Origin: Duganella zoogloeoides
GTDB taxonomy: Bacteria; Pseudomonadota; Gammaproteobacteria; Burkholderiales; Burkholderiaceae_D
DNA length: 64,000 nt
NCBI RefSeq assembly: GCF_034479515.1
Contig: NZ_CP140152.1
Location: forward strand, 1,426,001 to 1,490,000
Reading direction: 5' to 3'
This document shows, piece by piece, positions 8,904 through 18,075 of the stretch (its first letter is position 1; the number at the start of each line of letters is the position of its first letter). The notes beneath the pieces were generated by a model. That model was not told the origin of the DNA. It made no database searches and worked only from the letters and a program-made list of their open reading frames with translations. Position numbers and translations under genes: made by a program.

Positions 8904-8910
8904 GATTGCT

Positions 8911-9007
8911 GGCGGGCCCCTGCGCATTGTGGCATGGCTAACCTGGTCAGGTCGGGAACGAAGCAGCCACGGCCGTTAACCATAAGTGCCGCAGATCAGG
9001 CTCGCCT
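8911..9007 (+). ncRNA. ffs: Signal recognition particle RNA (4.5S RNA, small bacterial type)
   Basis: The conserved apical domain is unmistakable: ACCTGGTCAGGTCGGGAACG followed by AAGCAGCCA. These are the asymmetric loop and the symmetric loop that bind the Ffh M domain. The ends GGCGGGCCCCTG and CAGGCTCGCC can pair, giving one long hairpin of about 97 nt. It has its own promoter and a strong terminator. The position between ubiD and dnaX fits betaproteobacterial order. Confidence 0.95.
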
Positions 9008-9018
9008 CCTTATTCAGC

Positions 9019-9047
9019 AAAAAAGCTGCCCTTGGGCAGCTTTTTTT
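9019..9047. terminator. Rho-independent terminator of ffs (bidirectional)
   Basis: The stem AAAAAGCTGCC / GGCAGCTTTTT with loop CTTG and a long T-run ends the SRP RNA. The A-run on the left also gives a T-run on the minus strand, so it can serve the converging gene that ends at 9132. Confidence 0.92.
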
Positions 9048-9057
9048 GTATGGGCTT

Positions 9058-9116
9058 AAGCTGCTTTCGAACAGCTTTATTTGCATGTGCTTAAGTTGCC
9101 GCAGGGCAGCTTTTTT
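9058..9116 (+). terminator. Two further hairpins, second one terminator-like
   Basis: AAGCTG/CAGCTT (9058-9077) has no T-run of note. AAGTTGCC/GGCAGCTT (9093-9112, one G-U pair) is followed by six T. Both resemble the main ffs terminator in stem sequence, so this looks like a backup terminator that arose by duplication. Confidence 0.6.
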
Positions 9117-9131
9117 GACGTCTGTGGCCGA

Positions 9132-9797
9132 CTACTCGTCGCGCAACTCCGCCTCCAGCGGCCGTTCGGACGCCACCATCAACGGATTTGCCTTCATCAA
9201 GGCCGCTTCCGGCTTCAGGATGATCATGTGCTTCGCATTGGTCTTGTACTCGGTGGCGCCCACCTTTAGCGTCGCGGGCTTGGCAAACTTGAATACCACC
9301 ACTTCCACGCTCGGTGCGAACCAGCGCATGGCGCCGGCCATGGCATTGATCGCATTGTTCATCTGGCCCACGCTGCCCATGATGGTGGCGTAGTTCCATT
9401 GCAGGCCGGCGGGCAGCACCACCAGGCCTTCGTAGCCGATCGCCGACTTTTCGCCGGCGGGCAGGGTAGTGACGATGCGCGTGGTGCCGTCCATCCAGCG
9501 CGGATTGGGCGCGCCGAAGTCGAGCCGGTACTCGGGCGTGAGCGGCGGCAGGGTCTGGCGCTCGGCGCCGTTGACCACGATGAGCACCACGTCCTGCGGC
9601 TTGATCTCCTTGTTGACCGGCTTCACACTAATATAGAGCTTGATCTTGTCGCGCTCGGCGGCCGGCACCGAATAGAAGCGGTCGATGCGCAAGCCTTCGA
9701 CCATGGATTTGTAGTTGGCCCACTCGCGCTCGGCGGCATGCGAGGGCAGGGCGATGGTGGACAAGGCCATCAGGGACAGCAGGGCAAGTTTCTTCAT
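9132..9797 (-). CDS. Secreted protein of unknown function
   Basis: A 221-residue protein with a signal peptide (MKKLALLSLMALSTIALPSHA, cleavage at SHA-AE). The mature part has few recognisable motifs. It contains YISVKPVNKEIKPQDVVLIV and a C-terminal region SVEVVVFKFAKPATLKV. It has no cysteine, no membrane segment and no catalytic signature. The ATG at 9797 was preferred to an upstream in-frame start because the signal peptide begins there. It converges on the SRP RNA gene and is divergent from dnaX. A periplasmic location is inferred; the function is unknown. Confidence 0.75.
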   Translation of the reverse strand: MKKLALLSLMALSTIALPSHAAEREWANYKSMVEGLRIDRFYSVPAAERDKIKLYISVKPVNKEIKPQDVVLIVVNGAERQTLPPLTPEYRLDFGAPNPRWMDGTTRIVTTLPAGEKSAIGYEGLVVLPAGLQWNYATIMGSVGQMNNAINAMAGAMRWFAPSVEVVVFKFAKPATLKVGATEYKTNAKHMIILKPEAALMKANPLMVASERPLEAELRDE

Positions 9798-9962
9798 GGG
9801 TGATTGTGTTGGGCGAAAGGACAATTGTAAGCGAGAATCGGACGGCGACGGGGGCGGCGGCTGGCCGACCGGGCGCCATATCTAATCTGGCCCAAGCTGG
9901 CCCCAAGTTGCTACAATTGCCGCTTCGCGCTTAGTAATCGCTATCTACGGTAAAATCTTAGT

Positions 9963-12461
9963 ATGTCCTATCAAGTCCTCGCCCGTAAATACCGTCCCAA
10001 GAACTTCGAAACGCTCGTCGGCCAGGAGCACGTCGTGCGCGCGCTCACGCACGCGCTGCACAGCGGTCGCCTGCACCACGCCTACCTGTTCACCGGTACC
10101 CGCGGCGTCGGCAAGACCACGCTCTCGCGCATCCTGGCCAAGTCGCTCAACTGCATCGGCCCGGACGGTAACGGCGGCATCACCGCCACCCCGTGCGGCG
10201 TGTGCGAGGCGTGCACGGCAATCGACGCCGGCCGCTTTGTCGACTATATCGAGATGGATGCGGCATCGAATCGCGGCGTGGACGAGATGGCGCAGTTGCT
10301 GGAACAGGCGGTGTATGCGCCGAGCAATGCCCGCTTCAAGGTCTATATGATCGACGAGGTGCACATGCTCACCAACCACGCGTTCAATGCCATGCTCAAG
10401 ACGCTGGAAGAGCCGCCAGAACACGTCAAGTTCATCCTGGCCACCACCGACCCGCAAAAAATCCCGGTGACGGTGCTGTCGCGTTGCCTGCAGTTCAACC
10501 TCAAGCAGATGCCGCCCGGCCACATCATCAGCCACCTGGAAAACATCCTGGGCCAGGAACAGATCACGTTCGAGCAGCCGGCCCTGCGCCTGCTGGCGGC
10601 CGGCGCGCACGGTTCGATGCGCGATGCGCTGTCGCTGACCGACCAGGCCATCGCCTACGCGGCCGGCGAAGTGACGCTCGAGGCGGTGCAGGGCATGCTT
10701 GGCGCACTCGACCAGTCCTACCTGATCCGCCTGCTCGACGCACTGGCCAGGCAGGACGGCGCCGACCTGCTGGCCGTGGCCGATGAAATGGCCACGCGCA
10801 GCCTGTCGTATAACGGCGCGCTGCAAGATCTCGGTACCTTGTTGCACCGCATCGCGCTGGCGCAAACGGTGCCTGCCGCCTTGCCCGACGACTTGCCCGA
10901 ATACGCCGACATCGTGCGCCTGGCCGGCCAGTTCGAGGCGGAAGAAGTGCAACTGTATTACCAGATCGCCGTGCACGGCCGCAATGAACTGGGCCTGGCG
11001 CCCGACGAATACGCTGGCTTCTCGATGACCTTGCTGCGCATGCTGGCCTTTCGGCCCGGCGTAGGCGGCGCCGAGGGACAACCTGCCGCTGCGCCGGCGA
11101 TGTCGCGCCCGGCCGGCGTGGCGGCTGCGCGCGCTGCTGCCGGCGCTGGTTCTGCCGGCACGCCGCCGGCGCGGGCTGCTGCCAATATCCAGGCCAGCCA
11201 CGCCAGCGTGACGCCGCAGGCGGTGATTGCCGGCGCGGCTGCCATGGCGCGTAACGAGGCGCCGCCGTCGGTGCCGGTCCCGGTTCCGGCCCCGGTTCCG
11301 GTCCCGGCTCCTGTTCCAGCCCCGGCGATGCCGGTACGGGCGCCGGCGCCAGCCATGGCCCCGGCGCCTGGCCATGCGCCAGCCGCCAGTGCCGCGCCGG
11401 CACCGTCCGGTCCGGTCAGTCCGGCGCGGGCGGCGATCAACGCCGCGCTGGAAGCAGCGCGTGCCGCGTCGCGTCCCGGTGGCAGTCGTGCGCAGCCGCC
11501 TGCGCCAGCACCGTCCGCAGCCGCGCCAGCACAGGCTCCGGCCCCGGCCGCCACCCCGGCTGTCGCGCCAGCGCCGCATATGCGTGCCATGGCGCCGGCA
11601 GCGGTCCCGCCGCAGGCGCCGGCCGCCAGCCATGGCAGTCCGGTCACTGCGGCGCGCCCGGCGCCGTGGGAAGACATGCCGCCGAACGATGCTGGTGGCG
11701 GCGCCGCCGTACTGGAAGCGCCGGCACGCCAGGCAGCAGTGGCGCCTGCTGCGCCAGTTGCCCCCGTGGTGTCGCCATCGCCGCAATACCACGAGGAACA
11801 GTCGAGCGACGACGACATGCCGTCGTGGGTCACCGAGTTTTCCGATGACAGCGCCATCGCGGCGCCGATGCCTGCCGCGCTGTCGTCGCCGATGGCGCCG
11901 CCATCGACTGCTTACGCCTCATCGCTGCCACCGTCGGCGCCATCGCCTTCGTCCACTTACGGCGACGAGCAGCAAATCGTCATGCCGGCCCGCGCGGCGG
12001 CGGGACCGCTCAAGGCGCCGTACGCCTACGTGGTCACCCCTGTGCCTGCGCTCGACTGGGACGGCAACTGGCCGGCGGTGGCTGCCGCCTTGCCGCTGCG
12101 CGGCGTAGCGCAGCAACTGGCCATGCAGGCCGAACTGATCAATTGCAGCAGCGATGGCAACGCCGTGGTGTTCAACCTGCGCGTGCCGATCGAAACCTGG
12201 CGCACGTCGGGCAATGTCGAAAAACTGACCACGGCGCTGTCGGAGCGGTTCGGGCGCGCGGTGCGTGTCGATACCGAGCTGGGCCCGGTCTGGTACACGG
12301 CCAGCGCCGAGGCGCAAGCGTTCCGCGCTGCCTGCCAGCGGGCCGCCGAAGAAATTATCGCCAACGACCCGCTGGTCAACCGCATGCTGACCGAGTTCGA
12401 TGCCTGGGTAGTGCCCGGGTCCATCGTGCCGCCGCAGCCGCAAGCGGCACCGGCTGCCTGA
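9963..12461 (+). CDS. dnaX: DNA polymerase III subunits gamma/tau
   Basis: An 832-residue clamp-loader ATPase. The Walker A GTRGVGKT is at residues 45-52 and the zinc-binding cysteines (CGVCEACT) follow. Walker B is in [10 protein letters not shown] and the sensor in [10 protein letters not shown] long Ala/Pro-rich linker (about residues 375-690) contains a tandem PV/PA repeat. The C-terminal tau domain ([20 protein letters not shown] onward) should contact the polymerase core. No E. coli-type slippery heptamer was seen at the domain boundary, so the short gamma form is not predicted. It is followed closely by ybaB and recR, the common dnaX-ybaB-recR operon. Confidence 0.96.
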   Translation: MSYQVLARKYRPKNFETLVGQEHVVRALTHALHSGRLHHAYLFTGTRGVGKTTLSRILAKSLNCIGPDGNGGITATPCGVCEACTAIDAGRFVDYIEMDAASNRGVDEMAQLLEQAVYAPSNARFKVYMIDEVHMLTNHAFNAMLKTLEEPPEHVKFILATTDPQKIPVTVLSRCLQFNLKQMPPGHIISHLENILGQEQITFEQPALRLLAAGAHGSMRDALSLTDQAIAYAAGEVTLEAVQGMLGALDQSYLIRLLDALARQDGADLLAVADEMATRSLSYNGALQDLGTLLHRIALAQTVPAALPDDLPEYADIVRLAGQFEAEEVQLYYQIAVHGRNELGLAPDEYAGFSMTLLRMLAFRPGVGGAEGQPAAAPAMSRPAGVAAARAAAGAGSAGTPPARAAANIQASHASVTPQAVIAGAAAMARNEAPPSVPVPVPAPVPVPAPVPAPAMPVRAPAPAMAPAPGHAPAASAAPAPSGPVSPARAAINAALEAARAASRPGGSRAQPPAPAPSAAAPAQAPAPAATPAVAPAPHMRAMAPAAVPPQAPAASHGSPVTAARPAPWEDMPPNDAGGGAAVLEAPARQAAVAPAAPVAPVVSPSPQYHEEQSSDDDMPSWVTEFSDDSAIAAPMPAALSSPMAPPSTAYASSLPPSAPSPSSTYGDEQQIVMPARAAAGPLKAPYAYVVTPVPALDWDGNWPAVAAALPLRGVAQQLAMQAELINCSSDGNAVVFNLRVPIETWRTSGNVEKLTTALSERFGRAVRVDTELGPVWYTASAEAQAFRAACQRAAEEIIANDPLVNRMLTEFDAWVVPGSIVPPQPQAAPAA
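11274..11340 (+). repeat. Short in-frame tandem repeat in the dnaX linker
   Basis: Repeated CCGGTYCCGG-type units encode alternating Pro-Val and Pro-Ala in the disordered tau linker. The length of this part is likely to vary between strains. Confidence 0.6.
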
Positions 12462-12495
12462 TTCCCCTTACTATTTCAACACGGAGAGACCTATC

Positions 12496-12831
12496 ATGAT
12501 GAAGAACCAAATCGCAGGCTTGATGAAGCAAGCCCAGGCCATGCAGGACAATATGAAAAAGGCGCAGGACGAGCTGGCCAATATCGAAGTCGAAGGCCAG
12601 TCGGGCGCCGGCCTGGTCAAGATCGTGATGACCTGCAAGAACGACGTCAAGCGCGTGTCGATCGACCCGTCGCTGCTGGCCGACGACAAGGACATGCTGG
12701 AAGACCTGGTCGCCGCCGCCTTCAACGACGCCGTGCGCAAGGCGGAAGCCACCTCGGCCGAGAAAATGAGCGGCATGACCGCCGGCATGAACATCCCCGG
12801 CTTGCCAGCCGGCTTCAAGATGCCTTTCTAA
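12496..12831 (+). CDS. ybaB: YbaB/EbfC family nucleoid-associated protein
   Basis: A 111-residue small dimeric DNA-binding protein. The family opening ([21 protein letters not shown]) and central [20 protein letters not shown] are clear. The start has a GGAGAG ribosome site (12482-12487); a second ATG follows at once, and either may be used. It lies 34 bp after dnaX and 12 bp before recR, the usual operon. The role is nucleoid association, with a reported functional link to RecR-type repair. Confidence 0.95.
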   Translation: MMKNQIAGLMKQAQAMQDNMKKAQDELANIEVEGQSGAGLVKIVMTCKNDVKRVSIDPSLLADDKDMLEDLVAAAFNDAVRKAEATSAEKMSGMTAGMNIPGLPAGFKMPF

Positions 12832-12843
12832 GCCAGCACCTGC

Positions 12844-13434
12844 ATGTCCAGATCGCTGGAATTCCTGACCGAGGCGCTGCGCCGTTTACCCGGCGTCGGC
12901 CCGAAGTCGGCGCAGCGGATGGCGTTCCACCTGCTGCAGCACGACCGCGAAGGCGCGGACATGCTCTCGCGCGCATTGCACCAGGCCGTCAACGCCGTGC
13001 ATCACTGCGCGCTGTGTAACACCTTTACCGAAGATGACGTCTGCGACCTGTGCATGGACGACGCGCGCGATCGCCGCCTGCTGTGCGTGGTGGAAACGCC
13101 GGCCGACCAGCTGATGATCGAGCAGACGCTCACCTATAAAGGCCTGTACTTCGTGCTGATGGGGCGGCTCTCGCCGCTCGACGGCATCGGCCCCAAGGAC
13201 ATCCACCTGGAAAAGCTGATCGCCCGCGCGGCGGACGGCCTGGTCACCGAAGTGGTGCTGGCCACCAATTTCACCAACGAAGGCGAAGCGACCGCCCACT
13301 ACATCAGCGAAATGCTCAAGGCGCGCGGGCTGCAGGTAAGCCGGCTGGCGCGCGGCGTGCCGATGGGCGGCGAACTCGAATACGTGGACGCCGGCACCAT
13401 CGCCCGCGCCATGCTGGACCGAAGGACGACATGA
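12844..13434 (+). CDS. recR: Recombination mediator protein RecR
   Basis: A 196-residue protein of RecFOR-dependent gap repair. It shows the helix-hairpin-helix region ([20 protein letters not shown]) and the four-cysteine zinc finger (CALCNTF..CDLC). The Toprim domain ([16 protein letters not shown]) and the C-terminal Walker-B-like [12 protein letters not shown] segment follow. Length is normal. The stop overlaps the next start by 4 bp (ATGA). Confidence 0.96.
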   Translation: MSRSLEFLTEALRRLPGVGPKSAQRMAFHLLQHDREGADMLSRALHQAVNAVHHCALCNTFTEDDVCDLCMDDARDRRLLCVVETPADQLMIEQTLTYKGLYFVLMGRLSPLDGIGPKDIHLEKLIARAADGLVTEVVLATNFTNEGEATAHYISEMLKARGLQVSRLARGVPMGGELEYVDAGTIARAMLDRRTT

Positions 13435-14657
13435 GTGACAAGCAAACGGCCGCCACGGCATTACCGCTGGCAGGCATCAAGGTACTGGAACTGGGCACGC
13501 TGATCGCGGGCCCTTTTTGTGGGCGCATGCTGGCCGAGTTCGGCGCCGAGGTGATCAAGATCGAGGCGCCCGGCGACGGCGACCCGATCCGCAAGTGGCG
13601 CGTGCTCAAGGACGGCACGTCGCTGTGGTGGTCGGTGCAGGCGCGTAACAAGAAATCGCTGACGCTGAACATGAAGGACGCGCGCGGCCGCGCCATCGCG
13701 CGCCAGCTGGCGCTCGAGGCCGACATCATCGTCGAGAACTACCGCCCTGGCGTGCTGGAAAAATGGGAGCTCGGCTACGAGCAACTGAAGTCGCTTAACC
13801 CCGCCACCATCATGGTGCGGCTGTCGGGCTTTGGCCAGACCGGTCCCATGAAGGATTTGCCGGGCTTTGGCGCCATCGGCGAATCGATGGGCGGGCTGCG
13901 TTACGTGAGCGGCCATGCCGACCGTCCGCCGGTGCGGGTGGGCGTGTCGATCGGCGATTCGGTGGCGGCCCTGCACGGCGTGATCGGCGCCATGATAGCG
14001 CTGCGCCACCGCGATGTGACCGGCGGCAAGCTCAAAGGCGAAGGCCAGATGGTCGATGTGGCGCTGTACGAATCGGTGTTCAACCTGATGGAATCCCTGG
14101 TGCCCGAGTTCGACCACGCGGGCGTGGTACGCGAACGCACCGGCGGCGCTTTGCCCGGCATCGTGCCATCGAATACCTACACCACCCGCGACGGCGAGAA
14201 TATCGTCATTGCCGGTAACGGCGATGCGATTTTCAAGCGCCTGATGCTGGCCATGGGCCGCATCGACCTGGCTGGCGACGCCCAGCTGGCGCGCAACGAC
14301 GGCCGCGTGCAGCGCACCGAAGAAATCGACGCCGCCATCCAGGCCTGGTGCGACACCCACGATATCGACAGTGCGCTGGCCGTGCTGCAGGCGGCGGACG
14401 TACCGGCCGGAAAAATCTACTCGGTGCGCGACATGATGACCGACCCGCAATTTCTCGCGCGCGAGATGTTCGAGCAGCACCAGTTTGCCGACGGCACGCC
14501 AATCAAGCTGCCGGCCATTTCACCGAAGCTGTCGGCCACCCCGGGCCGCACCCAGTGGATCGGACCAAGCCTGGGCCAGCACAACGACGAAGTACTGCGC
14601 ACGCTCGGCTATGACGATGAAGAGATCGCCGCCATGCGGAAGGACGGCGTGCTGTAA
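13431..14657 (+). CDS. CaiB/BaiF family CoA-transferase
   Basis: A 408-residue class III CoA-transferase that moves CoA between carboxylic acids through acyl-enzyme intermediates. Typical segments are [35 protein letters not shown] at the start (Rossmann part), [21 protein letters not shown] and the [12 protein letters not shown] segment. The tail ends with [22 protein letters not shown]. The substrate cannot be told from sequence. It is translationally coupled to recR by ATGA. Its last 49 bp overlap the 3' end of the opposite-strand gene. Confidence 0.9.
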   Translation: MSDKQTAATALPLAGIKVLELGTLIAGPFCGRMLAEFGAEVIKIEAPGDGDPIRKWRVLKDGTSLWWSVQARNKKSLTLNMKDARGRAIARQLALEADIIVENYRPGVLEKWELGYEQLKSLNPATIMVRLSGFGQTGPMKDLPGFGAIGESMGGLRYVSGHADRPPVRVGVSIGDSVAALHGVIGAMIALRHRDVTGGKLKGEGQMVDVALYESVFNLMESLVPEFDHAGVVRERTGGALPGIVPSNTYTTRDGENIVIAGNGDAIFKRLMLAMGRIDLAGDAQLARNDGRVQRTEEIDAAIQAWCDTHDIDSALAVLQAADVPAGKIYSVRDMMTDPQFLAREMFEQHQFADGTPIKLPAISPKLSATPGRTQWIGPSLGQHNDEVLRTLGYDDEEIAAMRKDGVL

Positions 14658-15688
14658 CCGCCGGTCCCGGCATACAGCATGGCCACCTCGATGCGGGCGC
14701 TGGCATGGTCATCGCGGAAGTGGCAGCTGGCCGCACCGTGCGCCAGGCGCGCATCGAACAGCACTGCGCGGTTTTGCCGGTAGGGGATGTGGCGCGTGCG
14801 GCCCTCCTGGTCGCGGATCACCAGGCCGCCCTCGGCCTGGTCGAGATTGGCCGTATCGGGCGTGAGCCATAGCTGCACCTTCAATCCCTCGACCGCCCCG
14901 TGCAGCGACTCGCCTGGCAGGCGCGGCGGGTGCTTGCCCGCCCGCACTCCCAGCAATTGCCGGTCATCGGCAAACACGCCATGCGCCACCTGCACCAGCA
15001 GCGGACAATTGAAGCCATGGTCGTAGGTGGCGGCCAGCCGGCCATGGCCTTGTTCGCCGAACCAGATCGTCGATTGCACGCAGAAGCGCCACAGCTCGTC
15101 CAATGCATGTGGTGACAAAAAATCGTCGATGACAACGATGCCATGGGCTGGTGGGGGCCGCCGCGCGGCAGCCAGCGCATGGCTGGAAAAAGCTTGCGCC
15201 ACGCACGGGGTGGGGCGCAGGTGGATAATGCGGTCGTAGGCTTCGTCGATGGCGTCCTGTTCATCTGTGCTGAGCAGGTCGTGGCGTTCCAGGCGCGATT
15301 CGAGCCGGGCCGCCAGGCGCCGGTAGCGGGCGATAATGGGCGGGAAGGCGTCGCCCAGCACGCCCAGCTGGTGCAGATAGGCCAGTTGCGCCGCATCGTG
15401 ATGCAGGCGGTGGCTGCTGACGGCAACATCGGCAAGCGGCAGCAGGCGATCGGCCAGCATGCCCGGGTACCAGCGGCTGCCGCGGCGCAGCGCCGTGTGC
15501 ATGGCGTGGTAGCCGGCCGCCAGCTGATGCTGGCGTGCGCGCGTCGCCTGGCGCGACAGCGAGGCCAGCGCAGCCAGTGCTCCCGGCGCATCGTCCGCAT
15601 GGCGCGCGTGCCAGAATACAAAAGCTTCCTCGAAGCGGTGGCGTTCGATCAGCGCGGTGGCGAAGTTGGCGGCAGGGTTGGCGGACAT
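14609..15688 (-). CDS. TPR-like plus 2OG-Fe(II) oxygenase-like protein
   Basis: A 359-residue protein. The N-terminal half is helical and Arg/Ala-rich (YRRLAARLESRLERHD). The second half, from GIVVIDDFLSPHALDELWRF, looks like a 2-oxoglutarate/iron oxygenase. It has a possible iron-binding acidic residue and GG turn in LDQAEGGLVI and a histidine plus arginine in FDARLAHGAASCHF and ARIEVAMLY. The classical HxD is not certain, so activity is unproven. The ATG at 15688 was chosen because the family-like MSANPAANF begins there. The upstream frame is made of an 11-bp repeat. No Shine-Dalgarno is visible. It overlaps the CoA-transferase 3' end. Confidence 0.68.
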   Translation of the reverse strand: MSANPAANFATALIERHRFEEAFVFWHARHADDAPGALAALASLSRQATRARQHQLAAGYHAMHTALRRGSRWYPGMLADRLLPLADVAVSSHRLHHDAAQLAYLHQLGVLGDAFPPIIARYRRLAARLESRLERHDLLSTDEQDAIDEAYDRIIHLRPTPCVAQAFSSHALAAARRPPPAHGIVVIDDFLSPHALDELWRFCVQSTIWFGEQGHGRLAATYDHGFNCPLLVQVAHGVFADDRQLLGVRAGKHPPRLPGESLHGAVEGLKVQLWLTPDTANLDQAEGGLVIRDQEGRTRHIPYRQNRAVLFDARLAHGAASCHFRDDHASARIEVAMLYAGTGGYSTPSFRMAAISSSS

Positions 15689-15689
15689 G

Positions 15690-15766
15690 GTGGGGAGAAG
15701 ATGGGGAGAAGATGGCGAGAAGATGGCGACAAGACGGCGAGAAGATGGCAACAAGACGGCGACAAG
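15690..15766. repeat. Seven 11-bp tandem repeats just upstream of a start codon
   Basis: Seven consecutive units of the form RYGGSRASAAG (for example ATGGGGAGAAG and ACGGCGACAAG) run from 15690 to 15766 without gaps. The array ends 2 bp from the ATG of the opposite-strand oxygenase-like gene, so it forms its 5' untranslated region or promoter spacer. Eleven is not a multiple of three. Changes in unit number would alter spacing or upstream frame. Confidence 0.85.
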
Positions 15767-15914
15767 ACGGGCTGGCGTGGCGATCAGCTCATCTTATGCG
15801 GTGGCGCAGGCCGCCCTCTGCGCTGCCTCAATGCGCGGCGCGGAACCAATCGCGCCGCTGATAGTCACCGGGCAGCGGAGTCGCGGGACAGCAGGACAGC
15901 GGTCCCTTCGCTGC

Positions 15915-18074
15915 TCACGGTGTGGCGCTGTCCGGCGCGGCGCCGCCGCCCAGCATCCGGACGATGGTTTCCGGCGGCGACGGCCGGCCCAGGTGGTAGC
16001 CTTGGGCCAGGTCGCAGCCGTATTCTTCCAGCAGCATCAGTTGCTCAACGGTTTCCACGCCCTCGGCCACCACGGCCAGCTTGAGGCCGTGCGCCATGGC
16101 GATGATGGCGCGCGTGATGGCGGCGTTTTCGGAGTCTTGCGGCAGGCCGCTGATGAAACTCTTGTCGATCTTCAGGGCGCGCACATTGAAGCGTTTCAGA
16201 TAGTTCATCGACGAGTAGCCGGTGCCGAAGTCATCGATCGACAGGTACACGCCGATGCCGCGCAACTGCTCCAGCGTGACCATGGTGGCGCGGGCGTCAT
16301 CCATCAGCGTGCCTTCGGTCAGTTCCAGTTCCAGCAGGTGGGCCGGTAATCCCGTGTCGTGCAGGGCCGAAAGCACGATCTGGGTCAGGTTCTCGTCCTT
16401 GAACTGCTTGGCCGACAGGTTGACCGCCACCCGCAGTGTGCGCTGCCCCGGCGCCTGCCACGCCATGGCCTGGCGGCAGGCGGTGCGCAGCACCCACTCG
16501 CCGATCGGCACGATCAGGCCGGTTTCCTCGGCCAGCGGGATGAACTCGGTGGGCGAGATGATGCCGCGCTCGGGATGGCGCCAGCGCACCAGCGCTTCCA
16601 CGCCCACGATGCTGGTGCTGGCCACGGCGATCTGCGGCTGGTACAGCAGGTACAGCTCGTCGTTCTGCAAGGCCTTGCGCAGGCCCACTTCGAGCTGCAC
16701 GTGGCTCATGATCTGCATCGTCAGCGACGAGCTGTAGAGCTTGGCGTTGTTCTTGCCGCAGCTCTTGGCGTGGTACATCGCGGTGTCGGCGAACTTGAGC
16801 AGCGAGCTGCAATCCTCGCCGTCTTCCGGGTACAGCGAAATGCCGATGCTGGCAGTGACAAAAATCTCGTGGTCGTCGATCTGGAACGGCCGCCGCATGG
16901 CTTCCTTCACGCGGTGCGCCACGTTGAGGGCGTTTTCCACGCGCTCGAGGTCCGGGATCAGGATCGTGAATTCGTCGCCGCCCAGGCGCGCCAGGTTGTT
17001 GATGCCGACCTCGGTGCGCGAGACCAGGTCGCTGGGCCGCGTGGTTTCGCGCAGCCGCTCCGAGACCGCCATCAGCAAGTGGTCGCCGACGTCGTGGCCC
17101 AGCGTGTCGTTGATGCGTTTGAAGGCGTCGAGGTCCATGAACAGTACCGCGAACTTCTTGTTGCCCTTGCGCGAACGGACCAGTTCGGCCTCCAGCGTTT
17201 CCAGGAAGGCCTGGCGGTTGGGGATGCCGGTGAGGCTGTCGCAATAGGCCAGGCGGCGGATCTGCTCCTCGGTGCGCTTGCGCTCGCTGATATCGCGCAC
17301 CAGGCCCAGCACTTCGCTGGGGCCGGTGGCTACCAGCCGCGCTTCGAAGTGGCGTACCGGCGGCGGTACCGCGTGTTCGCCATGGCGCGCGCGCAGCGGT
17401 GCGCCGCCGCCGGTGACGGGCAGCTCGTAGTCGAGCGAGCTGATGCGCTGGGTGTCGAGCACGGCGCGCACCTTGTCCAGCATGCGGCGGGCAATGTCGG
17501 GCGGCAGCACGTCGTTCAGATGGCGGCCCACGCACAGGTCGCTGGAGAAGACGTCGCTGGCCTCATGGCCCTGTTCGTAGTCGAGGTAGTAGCCGTCCTT
17601 GTTCATGCGGAAAAAGGTATCGGGGATGGCGGCCAGGACGGCGCGGTGCTGGGCGTCAGCAATGCGCAGGCGGGTGATCGCATCGGACGCGCGCAGCACG
17701 TACAGCACGCGGTGGCCGAGGATGGGCCAGTTGATCGGCTTGGAGACGAAATCGGTGGCGCCCGCTTCATAGGCCTTGGTGACCGATTCGAGCTCGTCGC
17801 CGCCGGTCACCATGATGATGGGCGCGACCGGGTGGATTTCCAGGCGGCGGATTTCGCGGCAGACCGTAAAGCCGTCCATGCCGGGCATTTCCACGTCGAG
17901 CAGCACCAGGTCGGGCGCCAGTTCCTGGTAGCGCGCCAGCGCTTGCACGCCGTCCACTGCTTCCACCGCGTCCAGGTCCACCTGGGCCAGCATTTCCAGC
18001 ATCAGCAGGCGCATCACGGGATCGTCGTCGGCCACCAGGACCAGGCCGCGCGTACGGGGTGGGGGAGTCGCCAT
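15915..18074 (-). CDS. Response regulator with PAS, GGDEF and EAL domains
   Basis: A 719-residue c-di-GMP signalling protein. Order: receiver (about 10-130, phospho-acceptor D60 in [13 protein letters not shown]), a PAS-like region (about 150-265), GGDEF (intact [11 protein letters not shown]) and EAL (intact [15 protein letters not shown]). All metal and substrate motifs are present, so both synthesis and hydrolysis are possible. A short insertion (SRTEVGINN) precedes the GGDEF strand. The ATG at 18074 lies 1 bp past the stop of the hybrid kinase, so the two are cotranscribed and very probably form one phosphorelay. The longer upstream frame is a shadow inside the kinase. Confidence 0.92.
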   Translation of the reverse strand: MATPPPRTRGLVLVADDDPVMRLLMLEMLAQVDLDAVEAVDGVQALARYQELAPDLVLLDVEMPGMDGFTVCREIRRLEIHPVAPIIMVTGGDELESVTKAYEAGATDFVSKPINWPILGHRVLYVLRASDAITRLRIADAQHRAVLAAIPDTFFRMNKDGYYLDYEQGHEASDVFSSDLCVGRHLNDVLPPDIARRMLDKVRAVLDTQRISSLDYELPVTGGGAPLRARHGEHAVPPPVRHFEARLVATGPSEVLGLVRDISERKRTEEQIRRLAYCDSLTGIPNRQAFLETLEAELVRSRKGNKKFAVLFMDLDAFKRINDTLGHDVGDHLLMAVSERLRETTRPSDLVSRTEVGINNLARLGGDEFTILIPDLERVENALNVAHRVKEAMRRPFQIDDHEIFVTASIGISLYPEDGEDCSSLLKFADTAMYHAKSCGKNNAKLYSSSLTMQIMSHVQLEVGLRKALQNDELYLLYQPQIAVASTSIVGVEALVRWRHPERGIISPTEFIPLAEETGLIVPIGEWVLRTACRQAMAWQAPGQRTLRVAVNLSAKQFKDENLTQIVLSALHDTGLPAHLLELELTEGTLMDDARATMVTLEQLRGIGVYLSIDDFGTGYSSMNYLKRFNVRALKIDKSFISGLPQDSENAAITRAIIAMAHGLKLAVVAEGVETVEQLMLLEEYGCDLAQGYHLGRPSPPETIVRMLGGGAAPDSATP

Positions 18075-18075
18075 A

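Noticed and set aside
10456..10461. A-run in dnaX as a programmed frameshift site
   Set aside because: Six A followed by T rather than the AAAAAAG slippery heptamer, and it lies inside the ATPase domain, too early to make a gamma protein.
15690..15766. Tandem repeats as a CRISPR array
   Set aside because: Units are 11 bp with no spacers.
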